The position numbers and the translations under genes were made by a program. A DNA stretch of 64,000 nucleotides from Cordylochernes scorpioides. Taxonomy: Eukaryota; Arthropoda; Arachnida; Pseudoscorpiones; Chernetidae. Of the stretch, positions 19,269-31,362 are shown in pieces. The notes beneath the pieces are model-generated. The model did not search any database. It had not been told where the DNA came from and saw only the letters and a list, made by a program, of their open reading frames with translations. Position 1 is the stretch's first letter. Each line of letters starts with the position of its first letter. The DNA is taken from assembly GCA_030710605.1 (NCBI GenBank), contig CP092865.1, forward strand, positions 27,344,947 through 27,408,946, given 5' to 3'.

Positions 19269-20530
19269 TATAATAAAAATTAAACAATAATTATATAATA
19301 TTTTGAGTTTTAATTTATAAACACTTTTTAACTCTTGTACACATTTTTAAAAACTTTTGAGAATAAATTTATTTAATTAGAGATTATTACTTGATTAAAA
19401 TGAATATCTGTACTCTCCAAGAACTGGGTTATTCAAATACAGTAGAATCTCTCATGGGCGACCACTCTTGTAAAGTACGAATGCATTTACCTTGTGAGCC
19501 TACTATCGCGAGTATCCCATGAACGACCGTCTCGTGAACGACCGTCTCCGTGAACCTCGCTTTTTATAAACCTGAGGAAAATCCTCGGCTACATTTTGAT
19601 TAGTCTTTTTGGCTATTTATATTTTTCAGTTGAAGAACTTTTTTTTACGCGGAGTAAATACGAGGCGAAGTAACAACACCAGGCCAATTAAGCGACCAAT
19701 GAGTGTTCCGCTTTTTTTTTTTTTTTTTTTTTCCAAGTTGCTTGCGTACTTTTTTGGAAATATCTTTTTATTCGAGTGTTACTTTTTTTTACAAAAGTAT
19801 TGAGTATTAAGAGAGAAATTTATATTCCTAAGTTACGGTACGTCCACAAAATGCAATTTTATCATCAAAAAAAAAAAAACTACAAAATTAGCGTTACTGT
19901 ATGTAAATAATTATTTTTATTAATTTTTGTTCTGGCCCCTTTGTTTTTTTTTTATCTCTTAAAAAAAAATCGTTTAAAATGCAGTCTCAGTCATTAGCAA
20001 ACACATATGTTTGCCTAATTTCCATGTGCTCTTTTATTTTTTACTGAAAAATATTTGCATGCCAATATTTTGGATTTTGAAACAACTAAATGGAATGCAA
20101 AAAAATAAGCTCTCGAGTTATATCTTATCATTCCTATAAAATGTTGAGCATTTTTTACTTATGAATTCAATTACTTTTCTTTTATGATTTTGAAGGTAGG
20201 AGATTTTTTACTTTTTTTTTTTTTTTTTTTGGAAAACATATTCTACTGGATTGAGCAGTAATAAATATGGGGAAAGAAAATGAACCCTATTGTTGGATGA
20301 AAGAATACAGTGAAAAAAAAATTAGATTTGCTTTTCCTCCAAAACTGATTCTCTCTTTACTACCATTCAGCCAGCATGGATCAACAATGACAGGTGTGCT
20401 AGGTGACATCCAGGCAAAATACGCTAAGTATTGAAAATAGGCTAAATTTTCATCAATTGATGAAGTTAATATCAATACGGGGACCACCCCTTATTTCAAC
20501 TCTTTACAACCATCCAATACCAAAAATTTC
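19269..20530. other. AT-rich interval with homopolymer runs, no gene seen
   Basis: Contains long T and A runs (for example 19711-19731) and a pogo-like MITE end at 19438-19560 (ACAGTAGAATCTCTCATG). Short open frames here show no family features. Confidence 0.5.
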
Positions 20531-21380
20531 AGATGGTCACCCTCTTCCTCCTCCTTCTTCAATGCCTTCCTCTACTGAGGCTGGGCCACATGGTCTCTCC
20601 ATACTTCCCTCCTTCAATGCATTCCTCTACTGAGGCTGGGCCACATGGTCTCTCCATACTTCCCTCCTTCAATGCCTTCCTCTACTGAGGCTGGGCCACA
20701 TGGTCTCTCCATACTTCCCTCCTTCAATGCCTTCCTCTACTGAGGGTGGGCCACATGGTCTCTCTATACTTCCTTCTTCAATTCCTTCCTCTACTGAGGG
20801 TGGGCCACATGGTCTCTCCATATCTCCCTCCTTCAATGCCTTCCTCTACTGAGGGTGAGCCACATGGTCTCTCTATACTTTCCTCCTTCAATGCCTTCCT
20901 CTACTGAGGGTGGGCCACATGGTCTCTCCATACTTTTTCCTTCAATGCCTTCCTCTACTGAGGGTGGGCCACATGGTCTCTTCATACTCCCTCCTTCAAT
21001 GCCTTCCTCTACTGAGGGTGGGCTACAAGGTCTCTCCATACTTTTTCCTTCAGTGCCTTCCTCTACTGAGGGTGGGCCACATGGTCTCTCCATATCTCCC
21101 TCCTTCAATGCCTTCCTCTACTGAGGGTGGGCTACAAGGTCTCTCCATACTTTTTCCTTCAGTACCTTCCTCTACTGCGGGTGGGCCACATGGTCTCTCC
21201 ATATCTCCCTCCTTCAATGCCTTCCTCTACTGGGGGTGGGCCACATGGTCTCTCCATACTTTTTGCTTCAATGCCTTCCTCTACTGAGGGTGGGCTACAA
21301 GGTCTCTCCATACTTTTTCCTTCAATGCCTTCCTCTACTGAGGGTGCGCCACATGGTCTCTCCATACTTTCCGGTCCTCC
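20531..21380 (+). repeat. 54-bp minisatellite, about 15 copies
   Basis: The unit contains CCACATGGTCTCTCCATACT, TTCAATGCCTTCC and TCTACTGAGGGTGGG. Fifteen copies of the CA(T/A)GGTCTCT phrase are countable between 20587 and 21348. Because the unit is close to 54 bp, several frames on both strands stay open and give 18-residue peptide repeats (HGLSI...PSSTEGG); with equal openness in several frames I regard these as non-coding. A lone diverged monomer in reverse orientation sits at 61510-61575. Confidence 0.85.
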
Positions 21381-22735
21381 TCCATCCTCTTCATCTCCTC
21401 CTAGGTGTGTCGTCCAGTGGTCACCCTCTTAGGAATCGCCAATCAAAGTCTGAAATTGCTGTAAAATATTCAAGGAATGAAACTTCTTAGCGCCTAGTTG
21501 TAAATATATCAAAGATGCCTTAAGGACAGTCTGGGTAGTTGACATAATTATGTTGTTTTAAAGAATTATAAGTTATTCCTAGGAAGATGGCCACCACGAA
21601 TTTTGGGTATTGAAAGGCTTGGTTGTTTATCTAAGAGGTGATCAAAATGGTTTTTGCGCATCACGTTGGCAATGGGGAAAATTGCGTCTTCTTTCAATAC
21701 TTTTGGGTATTTCCAGTTAGAATTGTTGATGAGGTGGATCCATGCGTGATTATTGGTAGCTTGGAGTGGGAGAAAATCTCATTTCTGGTTGGAAGGTCTT
21801 CAACCAAAGGTCAGTTAACTTTTTCTGGACGAGAGCTCTATTGTATTTTATCTAACAATAGGGTTTTTCAATTTATAGGAGAATTAAAATTAATAAATTA
21901 TAGCTCCTTTAGCTTAGTATTTTACTCTCTCAAATAATTAATAAGCCAAACAATAAAATTATGAATTGTTGATTTCTAAAATATTCTGATGATTTTCGAA
22001 GTTTCATTAAAGTTTTAATAGAATTTAAAAAAAAAACCGCATCATACATATTATTAATAAATGGGTTTTTGTGTTTCTATTATTTAAAATATGAACTAAT
22101 GAAATAGAATTTCAGATAATTGTCATATATCGAGTTGAAATATATAAATTCTGTAATCATTAAATGTATATAAATCGCTTTTACACGCTTCTATATGACT
22201 TCATTAAAAATGAGTTCTTTTTTTTTTTTAGGGTGGCAGATTTCATCTTATATAACTTAAAAGACTTAAATCGTGTTTGGAATCAAATGGAGGACATTTT
22301 GAATAACTATTAAATTTAAATATATTTTTAAAAACTTTAATCTATTATCTAAAATAAAAAAGCTATAGTTATTTTTTCTTTTATTATAGTTTGCATTTTA
22401 ATTTTTAATTTAAAAATGGTTCAGGACTTATAGGCCACCTTGTATATTGAGAGAAGAGATAAAGAATTAATTGAAAAATAATATCTTGATAATATTTTTT
22501 CCACTTTGATTTACGTTAGGTAGAGTTCTCTAATTATATTAGTGAAATGTAAAGTCTCGCACACTTACTTTATTTTTTTAACTTTATTATTGAAAGGTTT
22601 CAATAAGGCTTTAAGGGGGAATAGTTATCATTCTAGATCAGTTCATTTACAGGCCATTCGTCTATTTTTTGTGTTTTAATGTTATGGAACAAATAAATTG
22701 ACGAGACATACTGAAATTTTTGGAATAATTAAAAA
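21381..22735. other. AT-rich interval, no confident gene
   Basis: A 99-codon frame at 21638-21937 has no recognisable domain; a weakly similar frame (FFQY..., VDPC...) lies inverted at 20287-20487 across the minisatellite, suggesting a decayed inverted repeat. Fragments of the CAGGGTGGC MITE occur near 22230 and 22430. Confidence 0.4.
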
Positions 22736-22870
22736 TCAACGAGAATAGTTGATATTTATTCCGATAGATGGCGCAAGCCATCAGCAACTTTTAGTTGCAC
22801 GATAAGGAGATGCCTTTTTCTTAATTTATGCACCTTATCCCAGTACAATATTACATTTGTACTATTTTTC
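22735..22870 (+). repeat. Dispersed repeat tail (GATAGATGGCGCAAGCCATC family)
   Basis: Contains GATAGATGGCGCAAGCCATC, TAGTTGCACGATAAGGAGAT and CCTTATCCCAGTACAATATT. The same segment follows the hammerhead at 38205-38246 and recurs at 47733-47832, 59521-59710 and 59870-60145, so it is probably the 3' part of the ribozyme-bearing element. Confidence 0.7.
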
Positions 22871-23265
22871 ATACTGAAATTTGTCTTCGTGTGTGTTTCT
22901 GTGACAATATATATTTTTTTTTTAAATTAGGAAGACCCCTGAAACAGGAAAATAAAGAACCATGGAAGATTGCAGTAATACCATAGGAACAAAGATTGAG
23001 AATTGATTTTGAGAGGCGGAAAGAAAATAAAACTTCAATAAGACTTAGAGAGAGAACTGACTGCCGTTTTATTCATAGAACGGGATAATATGCGTGTTCT
23101 AGTAAAACATTAATCAACCTCTGAAGCAATTTTGATGCTATTTCATATATAAATACCTATTAATACGGAAAGTTCCAATGGCTATTCAAAATGTCTCTTA
23201 TACATTTTAATTGACCCTTTTCATTTTTAATGGCACCATATAAATTTTATTTGAATTTGAGATAA

Positions 23266-23306
<41 letters not shown>

Positions 23307-24100
23307 CAAGCACATTCTATTTAAACATACTTTATTATACGTGAACAAGGTAAATTATTTCATCTTCGATTTTTAGAGTTTTGAAACAATATTGAAAGTT
23401 ATTTTTAGCATTAATTGATAATAGGTTTATATTGCTACGCTCTGTCGTGATTAAAAGAACCCCAACCACCAATATAAACAAGAAACATATAGTATGTATA
23501 TGTAAAAGTTTAAAGAGCGCATATACAGTTGAAATTCTCTGAAAGAAAATTTTGAAGAACAAATAATTTGTTCTTTTTAGAATTTCTCTCCTCATAGTTT
23601 TCACTCTGTATATTTTAAACTATAATACACATATAGGTATATCTAATTCAATATATATTATTTGTTGGCATTGGTTGTTTTTCTTAATTTCTCGTTAAAG
23701 CCTTATAAAAAAATTGTTATACAATCTAATGAATAATATTTATTATATATTCACACCCCAGTAAAAATTCTGTCTTGAAAGGCATAGTTTTAAAGAAAAT
23801 GTTGTTAAATAATGTATACACAAATAATACTTTTAAATCCTTTTATAATTATATTGTATTATCAATCAAAAATTTTTATTCAATATTATTATATATACAT
23901 AATTGAGTGCTTGGGTATGGATGTTGGCGTCTAAAGGACTTTCCGGTTTATTTCCCGCCTTTAAGTTTAAATATAACAAAAACATAAGTATTCCCATCAG
24001 TGCTCCAAATGATGAAGTTGCGATGGTTTATATAACATTGTCAGCCAGGTAGTTCTGCTCTCCAGGAACCCTAGTTATAAATATCTGTAAATAACATGGC
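22871..24100. other. AT-rich interval, no gene seen
   Basis: Unique-looking AT-rich DNA with an (AT)n run at about 23268-23301. No frame longer than 89 codons and none with a recognisable domain. Confidence 0.5.
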
Positions 24101-24400
24101 GTGTAGAGTTCGCATAAAGCTAATGGTACACACGGGAGAAATGGATTGTTTTTTGATGTGTGGCGACCACACTTTGCCTAAGCGAGCGCGAACTCGAACA
24201 AAGCTTCACTACACATACGGGCAGTAGTGTGGCGGCCTCACTACGCCTCGGCAACCGCGAGCTGGGAGAACACCTCACTATGCATGCGCGGGCGGCATCC
24301 GGGACTCTTGCCACGCGCGTCGTTCGAACAACAAGGCTTGCTTCCAGCGGCCGTTACTTCTTTCCTCTCTATATATTTCGGTGCTTTAAATGATTAATTT
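24100..24400. other. Small GC-rich island of unknown nature
   Basis: A sharp rise in GC within AT-rich DNA. It contains partly repeated phrases: CTACACATACGGGCAG near 24210 and CTATGCATGCGCGGGCGG near 24278. Open frames run on both strands, with no recognised product. It may be a promoter-like island or a captured gene fragment. Confidence 0.35.
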
Positions 24401-24992
24401 ATTTTATAAAATAATTATAATCTTATCAGCGGCCTTTCTACAAGCCACACCACCACGCAGGCAACCATCCCCCACAGAAGTATATAATAATACTTATGCC
24501 ATAGTAAACCCACTGGCCTCCTCTAATAATTCATTATTTAAAATATATCATATATTTTATTAACATAAAATTAATATGACATAGAAATATGAATTACATT
24601 GGTTTGATAAAAAGAATGAAGTAAAACATAATAACTTAGGGATTAGTATTCCATCGCATTGGATATATTTGTATATTTAAAAAATATAATGAGAGAAATA
24701 CTTTATTTACAAATACTTTATGCAATTTTGCGAAACCCGGACTTCTGGAGCTTATAGAAGTCACCAATTATCCGAGTCATACATTATCATTTAGTTTTTA
24801 AATGGTAAAACTTTGACACCATTTAAGACGGGCTACCGTTCTAGACCTTTCTAGGCCGAAAGGGCAAAAATATATGTAAACAGCAAAAGAACACTTTACA
24901 CATCAATACTGAGACCTATTCTCATCTAAAACCACCCAATTTTCATTTTACAGCATCTGAAACCCATTAAAAAAGACTAGAAACATTTAAAA

Positions 24993-25340
24993 ATGGAATC
25001 ATTAGAAAAATCCCAGGTGCACCATGGTTTGTCAGAAATAGAATACTCTATAAGAAACAAACTCAAGATCAGAAATATCAAAGAATATATTATAAAGAGC
25101 AATATTTTAACTTCTACGAAAAATCTGAAAATTTTGAAACCCCACTTTAAAGGATACTACCAGCTACATTTGCGACACAAGGGAAAAAATGAACTTAAGA
25201 CCGAAAAACTTTTATTTCAACTACGCCAGATCGATGAAAAGTGGAAAGGAAGAAAAAAGAAATGCACTTCAAATTTAAACAAGTCAGGAAAAACCTCTCC
25301 ACAAACAAGATTCTCTAAGGCTCAAGATCACAGGCCATAA
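24993..25340 (+). CDS. Hypothetical small basic protein
   Basis: A 115-codon frame from ATG at 24993 ending TAA. The product is rich in Lys, Asn and Ile (MESLEKSQVHHGLSEIEYSI at the start; KWKGRKKKC near residue 85). No domain, signal peptide or membrane segment is seen. It may be a chance frame or a fragment of a decayed element. Confidence 0.2.
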   Translation: MESLEKSQVHHGLSEIEYSIRNKLKIRNIKEYIIKSNILTSTKNLKILKPHFKGYYQLHLRHKGKNELKTEKLLFQLRQIDEKWKGRKKKCTSNLNKSGKTSPQTRFSKAQDHRP

Positions 25341-26073
25341 GTCATTGATATCATAGCATAAATGCAATAAAATTGTAAGTGAACCATTGTATATATACCC
25401 GCACCCACATTATTGTAAATATGATGACCTGGGTTACTCTTTTGAGCCGCACCCACAATATATCATCTGAAGATCTCCAGTTTACGCTCCAGAGGTTAAT
25501 TTTCTTCGAAGCGAGATTGCAGAGCTATAATATGGATTATAATATATAATTATTTCACACTAATTCCTTAGAAAAATGGATTTAGAAAGGTATATTCTAC
25601 AACTTATCAGAGTAATTGAATACCTTACAAAAGAATGCAGTGGGTGCTGTTTCTTGGCCCTACTAAAACTCACCAAAGTATGTCACAATTGCTGAATTAA
25701 AAACATTACACACGCACAAAAATAAGTTTTCAAAACACTTTGTCAAATTTTTGAAACAAAAATCTTTCACACACAAAGTGGAATCTTTTCTTCAAAGAGA
25801 TTACATGCCTGAAGTAAAAAACCAACACTTAATGGAGTGCTACACAAGCTCTATGCCTAGAGTATATAAATTCAAAATTGAAGCAAGAATTTGAATATTC
25901 TTTGAGTGCGAAAACTTGTAAAAAAGAGGAACTTACCCTCTATTATTAATTTGTTTATTTTTTGCTTTGTCGTCTGTTTCGCACAAGTTGAATCTGGTAA
26001 GAAAATGTATAAAAATTAGATGAATCTTTTGTTGCCTTAAATACGAAATAATTAACTCGTTTCTATATATATA
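25341..26073. other. Interval without a recognisable gene
   Basis: AT-rich; GAGCCGCACCCACAATATAT near 25444 partly repeats 25400. Nothing else identifiable. Confidence 0.4.
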
Positions 26074-26720
26074 CTAGCTGAATGAACGGGCAACGCCCGG
26101 GTTTTACCCGATTAAATGCTTTTATTCAAATACTATTTGTTACAATTATAAATTGGCGCCGTGGATGTTATTCTTGTGAAACGTCCCGCTCCAAACTTTG
26201 TGTCTGAGAAGCGATATTTTTATAAAGAGATGATCTGGCTTTGTGTATTCTGCTTGAATTAATGTTTTTCTGTTAGAATTTTGTTCCTGCATACTAAAAA
26301 TGAACTGGCTTCACCCGTGGTCTCTGATTTTTGGAATTTTTCCAGATATAATTTTGTATCTGATAATCAAATATGATGCAGCAATATTGTCATAATCATT
26401 TTCTGGCTAAAAAAACAACAACTATTTTTGCCCAGAACCTGTCAATTTCAATTTTTCTTGACTAAAAATGCGAAAAATATCTCTTCCATATTTTTTCTAT
26501 GTCCTGTTAAAACACGTTTTACATGTACATTAGGTCAGCTGATATTACCTCCCATCTTCACCGCTAGAGGCGCTGCTTGCGAGCGAAAGAGCAAATTTGC
26601 AACTCAAATTTGCAAATAACACGAATAATATTCGGGATAGAGACCTGAAATATTCAATATAAGTTTTCCAGATTCTACTATGCATACTGCTAAAATTTCA
26701 GTCATATTAGTTACGTATAT
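26074..26720 (-). mobile_element. Helitron-like element, long family, 5'-truncated
   Basis: Its 3' terminus on the minus strand is the hairpin (ACCCGGGCGTTGCCCGT) followed by CTAG at 26077-26074. The body matches 11320-12028 through the TTAGTTACGTAT phrase near 26710 and then stops, missing the TATATATA 5' end. Confidence 0.6.
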
Positions 26721-26726
26721 TACGTA

Positions 26727-27015
26727 AAAGCATTCCATTCACAAAAGCAAACGATGACAGAATTGATGACTCTGATACTTGTATATTTTAATAATAATAT
26801 AAATGAGTTTTAAAAATTGTAAAAAAAAAAATGCTTCGGCGGTATCGAACCCCAGGCCGCCCGCGTGGCAGGCGAGCATTCTACCACTGAACCACCGATG
26901 CTTATAAAAAATGGCCATATTTGGGTATTTATTCCATTCACAAAAGCAAACGGTGACAGAATTGTTGATTGATTGTTGATTATGACTCTGTGATACTTGT
27001 ATACTTTAATAAAAT
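26727..27015. repeat. Direct duplication flanking a tRNA-Gly-like sequence
   Basis: CATTCCATTCACAAAAGCAA (26728 on) recurs at 26929, each followed by GATGACAG/GGTGACAG AATTG and later GATACTTGTATA. The tRNA-Gly-like sequence lies between the two ~70-bp copies. Confidence 0.75.
26832..26901 (-). tRNA. tRNA-Gly(GCC), probably a pseudogene
   Basis: The minus strand starts GCATCGGTGGTTCAGTGGTA, with anticodon loop CTGCCAC (GCC, Gly) and box B GGTTCGATACC. The 3' half is damaged: the T stem has lost bases (CCG instead of CCCGG) and the acceptor has an A-A mismatch at pair 3. A T run follows on the minus strand (26821-26831) and could act as terminator. Confidence 0.6.
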
Positions 27016-28920
27016 GTTTAAAGTTTAATAAATTAATTTTATAAATTTGAGAGTTGTCTTCAAAAACGATCCAACAAAAATCCACTTCAACAATCTCTCA
27101 ATTCATTCAAAATGAAAAATTAAGCATTTCGCATGGTGCGAGAGAGAGAGAGAGAGACAGTGGATTTTAGAAACATCAAAACTTTCCTTCTTCCACCCAA
27201 AAAATACCTAAGCTCTTGTGTTTTATCTATATTACAATAAAAATTCAAATATCTATCAAATTTGTAAGTAATTTCAAGTTTTATTAACCAAAAACTGACC
27301 ATGCCTAATATTTGGCATTAGCTTAGATTTTAAGTTAAAATTCAACCTGTGTGTATATGTAAAAAATACTAATAAAGCAAAAATTGAGAAAATACTTTTT
27401 AGCGGGCCTTTCAACTATAATAGTAACTTATCAGCCAAGCAAAAGTTTTCCTTATGCAAAGCCTTCATACTTCCCACATATATATACACCCTTTTAATGT
27501 TCAATTAAACATATCTCATTCGCGTTAAACTGGAATAGAGATTTTAATAAGGATTTACCTGAACAAGTATTGGGCCCCATTTGACAAGGTACTCAAAGCA
27601 GACTTGAGCCAACTGACCTTGAAGAGCTCTACCAAAATTTCTCAGTTAAGAAATTGTTATTTAAGCCCCAAAATTAATCTAATATTCAATTATACAAGAA
27701 ATTATTTAAAATAATGGTGGTCTCAAACCTCAATAATTCAATCCTCTGGCCCTGAAGCTTATCATCCAACAAGAGCCCTCCTGAAAAGTTTAGGGGAGGC
27801 TGCCCACAAATGTTACGCTTGTAAACAGAGATGAAATATTAATAAAGTATTATATATATTTTTATTAAATATAAAATCGGCGGAAAAAAAATTAACATAC
27901 CTAAATAAAATATTTTGACCAAGATCCCTAGATATTAGTTTGTCAACAAAACCATGCGTTTGAGGGGGAAAATTTCTCTATTCCTAGTTTATCATAGTTT
28001 ATAAAATTATTTTTGGTTTTAATTTATATACGATGAGCTCTGACATCAACGTAATGGATTTTTATAGCAGTGGTGAAGGTAGGAAAATAATATTAACCTT
28101 ATTCATCAAATTTTACAAATGCATGGTACGTTTACACTCGACAAAACGTTCCACAAGTATGTCACATTGGAATAATAAATAATATCACCAATTTAAATAA
28201 AATTTTGACATATGATACCTTTAAATAGGTATGATTAAGTGTTTTCAAAATCAACATGTTAGAAACACTGTGAAACTATAATTTTGTTCCGGATCAAACA
28301 TAAGATTGACTTTAATATAAAAAATTAAAAAAATATATATATATTAGTATTTTTCGGAAGAATAAAATTTATAAACACTATTTAAAATGCTATTGTGTAC
28401 CAGATATAGCTCGTTATTTCAAGATAAAAACATTTTTTTGAATTATTTTATAAATCATTCAATCTAGGGTTACCCAAGTAACAAAGAAAAATTCTAAAGA
28501 TTTGTAACAACAACATGAATCGAACCTATTTAAAAATATCAAAAGATAAAAATGGAAGGTGATTTAAAGGTCATTAAGCCATGAAAAATATTTTTGTAAA
28601 CAACTTTTTTTATTCCACTTACAATTTTTATTATTTTTTTTTTAGAGAATTAAGGATGACATAAAGGGAACATAAAGTAGCATTGTATATTTACTGATCT
28701 TTATGATACTACTTTGTATGAGTTTTTTTAATTTACAGTAAAATACCACTAATACATTTCCTGTTTATTAGTTTTCCTATTTCTATGGTCACTGGTCCAA
28801 ATCAACTGGAGTTTAAAAATCCAGTCACTCTGTATTCACAGATTTTATCAAAAATATTGACGGATAAATGACTGATTTGGCCTAGAAATCCAATGCTGAT
28901 ATCAACAGCTAATTTTTTAT
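27016..28920. other. Long AT-rich interval, no gene seen
   Basis: A (GAGA)n run at 27139-27158 and scattered A/T homopolymers; no coding or repeat structure recognised. Confidence 0.5.
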
Positions 28921-29275
28921 TATCCCTAGTACATGTGGTACAGGTCATGATAATCATGGCGAATAGTTAGCAACTGATTTTACTCCAAGTGCACCACATG
29001 TCTACATATGTCAAAAGCAGGTTATTTGAAAAGAGCAAACAGTTTACTGACCTCCCAAAACAACCTTTAATTAAGCATTAAGGTTTATTACATATTAAGG
29101 TTATTTTGCATTTTGGTTTTCTTGAAGACCTTAATGAAGGGAGATTTATATTTTTATTATTATCCCTATTACACGTGATACAGGCCATGATAATCATGGT
29201 GGGTGGAAGTTAGCACCTGCTTTTACTACAAGTTCCATATGTCTCCATATATAGAAAGCAGTTTATCTTTTGCAA
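28920..29275 (-). repeat. Two truncated copies of the tRNA-derived SINE tail
   Basis: Both 28920-29030 and 29160-29275 contain GATACAGGCCATGATAATCA-like sequence followed by a shortened SINE body (ACCACATGTCTACATATG). They match the 3' end of the SINE copies at 41990, 42953, 45010 and 61622 in reverse orientation. Confidence 0.7.
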
Positions 29276-29442
29276 GAATCAGGGGACGACTATTGAAGCA
29301 TTTTTTTTCAAAAAAAAGTGTCTAATATGCAAGAATCGATCCCAGACCGTGGCTGTCAAAAATCAATGGTTTATACCGCTTTTCCATCAATTTTTCCCCT
29401 TTTATAAATTATAATATAATTAATTATTGTGAAATTATATAT

Positions 29443-29740
29443 ACAGTTAAACCTGTCTATAACGCCCTCTCTATAGCGCCCGATTTTAAACATTAAAATG
29501 TAAACATTTTACATTAAAAGTGACCTGTCTATAGTACCCCCCCCTTTAACTGCATATTATATATACAGTAGAACCTCCCTTTAGCAGACACCTCTCTATA
29601 AAGGACAGTTTTCATTTTCAAAATTATTTTTTTTTTTTTATTATTTAGCAACTCTCCAGTAAGAGGATACTTCTCCCTAAAGGACACTTTGGCTCTGCAA
29701 TTAGGTGTTGTCCTTTACAGGGAGGTTGTACTGTATATAC
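29443..29740. mobile_element. Two pogo-like MITEs side by side
   Basis: 29443-29560 starts CAGTTAAACCTGTCTATAAC and is internally shortened. 29571-29740 starts CAGTAGAACCTCCCTTTAGC and ends with the inverted form (GGGAGGTTGTACTG). Confidence 0.7.
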
Positions 29741-29744
29741 ACAG

Positions 29745-30060
29745 GGCCATTGAGGTAAATCCAGAAAATTGTATACAAATATTAAAACTCTTATAACAAA
29801 CAAAAATGATATATTTTGTACACAACTTTGCACAATTATAGACAATATGTTATAAAGTATTCTAAATAGCCGCCCCGTTAGCTGCCACCATTTGCTAAAG
29901 CTGTGACTGACCGCATACATGTTTCACCTCCTTCCTGTCCACGTTGGTCACCACCTCAGTAATGGTGGCTCTCAGTATTGTGAAATTTTGTGTTAACCTT
30001 TTTCCTCAACTCCACTCCAAAAGTAGTAATTGAGAGGATTGCAGTCCAGATTTGACTCGT
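29745..30060 (-). pseudogene. Tc1/mariner transposase tail fragment
   Basis: Minus-strand frames read phrases resembling the transposase C terminus (an NPL.YYFW-like stretch near 30030, then ALANGG near 29880). Stops interrupt it. Confidence 0.4.
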
Positions 30061-30383
30061 TTCCTGAGATGGTGAAAATATTGTTACAAGGAATAAGGTT
30101 TGGCATTGTGGAAAGCAGAGTCAGTTCAACCACACGTGTTCACCCCAGAATAGCTGAGGGGGCAGTAGGAGCTGTCAAGAAGCCATTTCTTCTTTCTTAT
30201 CTCCACTCAATCATATTAGGGTATCAAGCTTGTAAAGCTTGAGACTTTATGGTGTCTGCCGGGGATGAGTAGAGCTCATCAATGGATGAGTCAATACAGT
30301 CAATAATGTTTTGGGGTTGCAGGTTGAGAATTGAACCTAGTACATAGTGGGAAAACCTTGCAATCATTCTGGAAAGTCATTGT

Positions 30384-30788
30384 TCATAGATGACCAGACT
30401 TAAGTCTGGAAATCAAAGACTGTTGTTCTCTTGGGAGGACAGAACTGGTGCTTGTCTCTCCTCTGTACCAGTCAGGTTCAGCATCAGATTTCCATTCCTG
30501 TAAGCATTGGGTTTTGATGGTAAGGAGGAAGTCTCTTTCATCTAGTTCCCTGGCTTCAGATAGGCCTAGAGCTCCAGCCTTTTCCAGAGAGTCTGCCAGC
30601 TCATTAGAAGCCATCTGGTGGCCAGGAGTGAAGTCGTCCTCCCTGTTGCTGACATCCGCTGTTGGATGATGTTCTCTGTATATTACTTGCTTTGTTCTCC
30701 ATAATACACAAAGGTAAATAAATAGGAGATGAACAGAGATCCTTACCAATCCTAGGTGTTCATTTGACCATCCCCGACACAGTGGCAC
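30384..30788 (-). pseudogene. LINE RNase H fragment
   Basis: The 134-codon minus-strand frame includes ASNELADSLEKAGALG and, at its end, SLISRLKSGHL. The pattern GNE-AD-LAK-G followed by an R-L-R-SGH motif is typical of the RNase H and following region of R1/I/jockey-type LINEs. No RT is seen nearby, so this is a truncated remnant. Confidence 0.6.
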
Positions 30789-31362
30789 AACAATATTGTC
30801 TCCATAGACTTTGCATTCAAGTTCATAACTGCATGGATTAATTAGATTTCTCCCGAGTCCTTTTTTTATTTGTGAAGTTTGTTATTTAGGAACATATTCC
30901 AACTTCTCCCACTCTGAGTCCATAAATTGATTTCATAACTCTACAATATAGCTGTTCTTCCCCTGGTTTAACAACACCTTCTGGTTGCTCCATATAAATA
31001 ATTTTATTAAGATTCCCAAGTATTTTAAACATCAAATTGGTCTAAATGCTATCCTTTCTTAATTTCAATTGCTGTCAAAAGTCATATGGTATCAAAACTT
31101 GTGACTGGAGCATTAATGTCATTAAAATCAAGTCTTTTACACTGACCAAAACCTTTTGTAACTAAAAACGCTGTATATCTAGTGAATTTTCCTGAGGCAT
31201 TAGTGTTTTTGTGTAGAACCTATCTACATGGAATGGGAGTGACAATCTTTGGCAGCACTCCAAGTTCCTACACGTTGTGCTTTCTCAACGATTCCATTTC
31301 TTCTATCTCTGCAAGCCTTCGTGTAGCTTCTGGACTTTTTATAGCTTCTAGAAAGGACATTT

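Noticed and set aside
20833..21490. Pro/Ser-rich repeat frames on both strands
   Set aside because: Minisatellite of ~54 bp keeps several frames open on both strands; units contain frame-breaking length changes.
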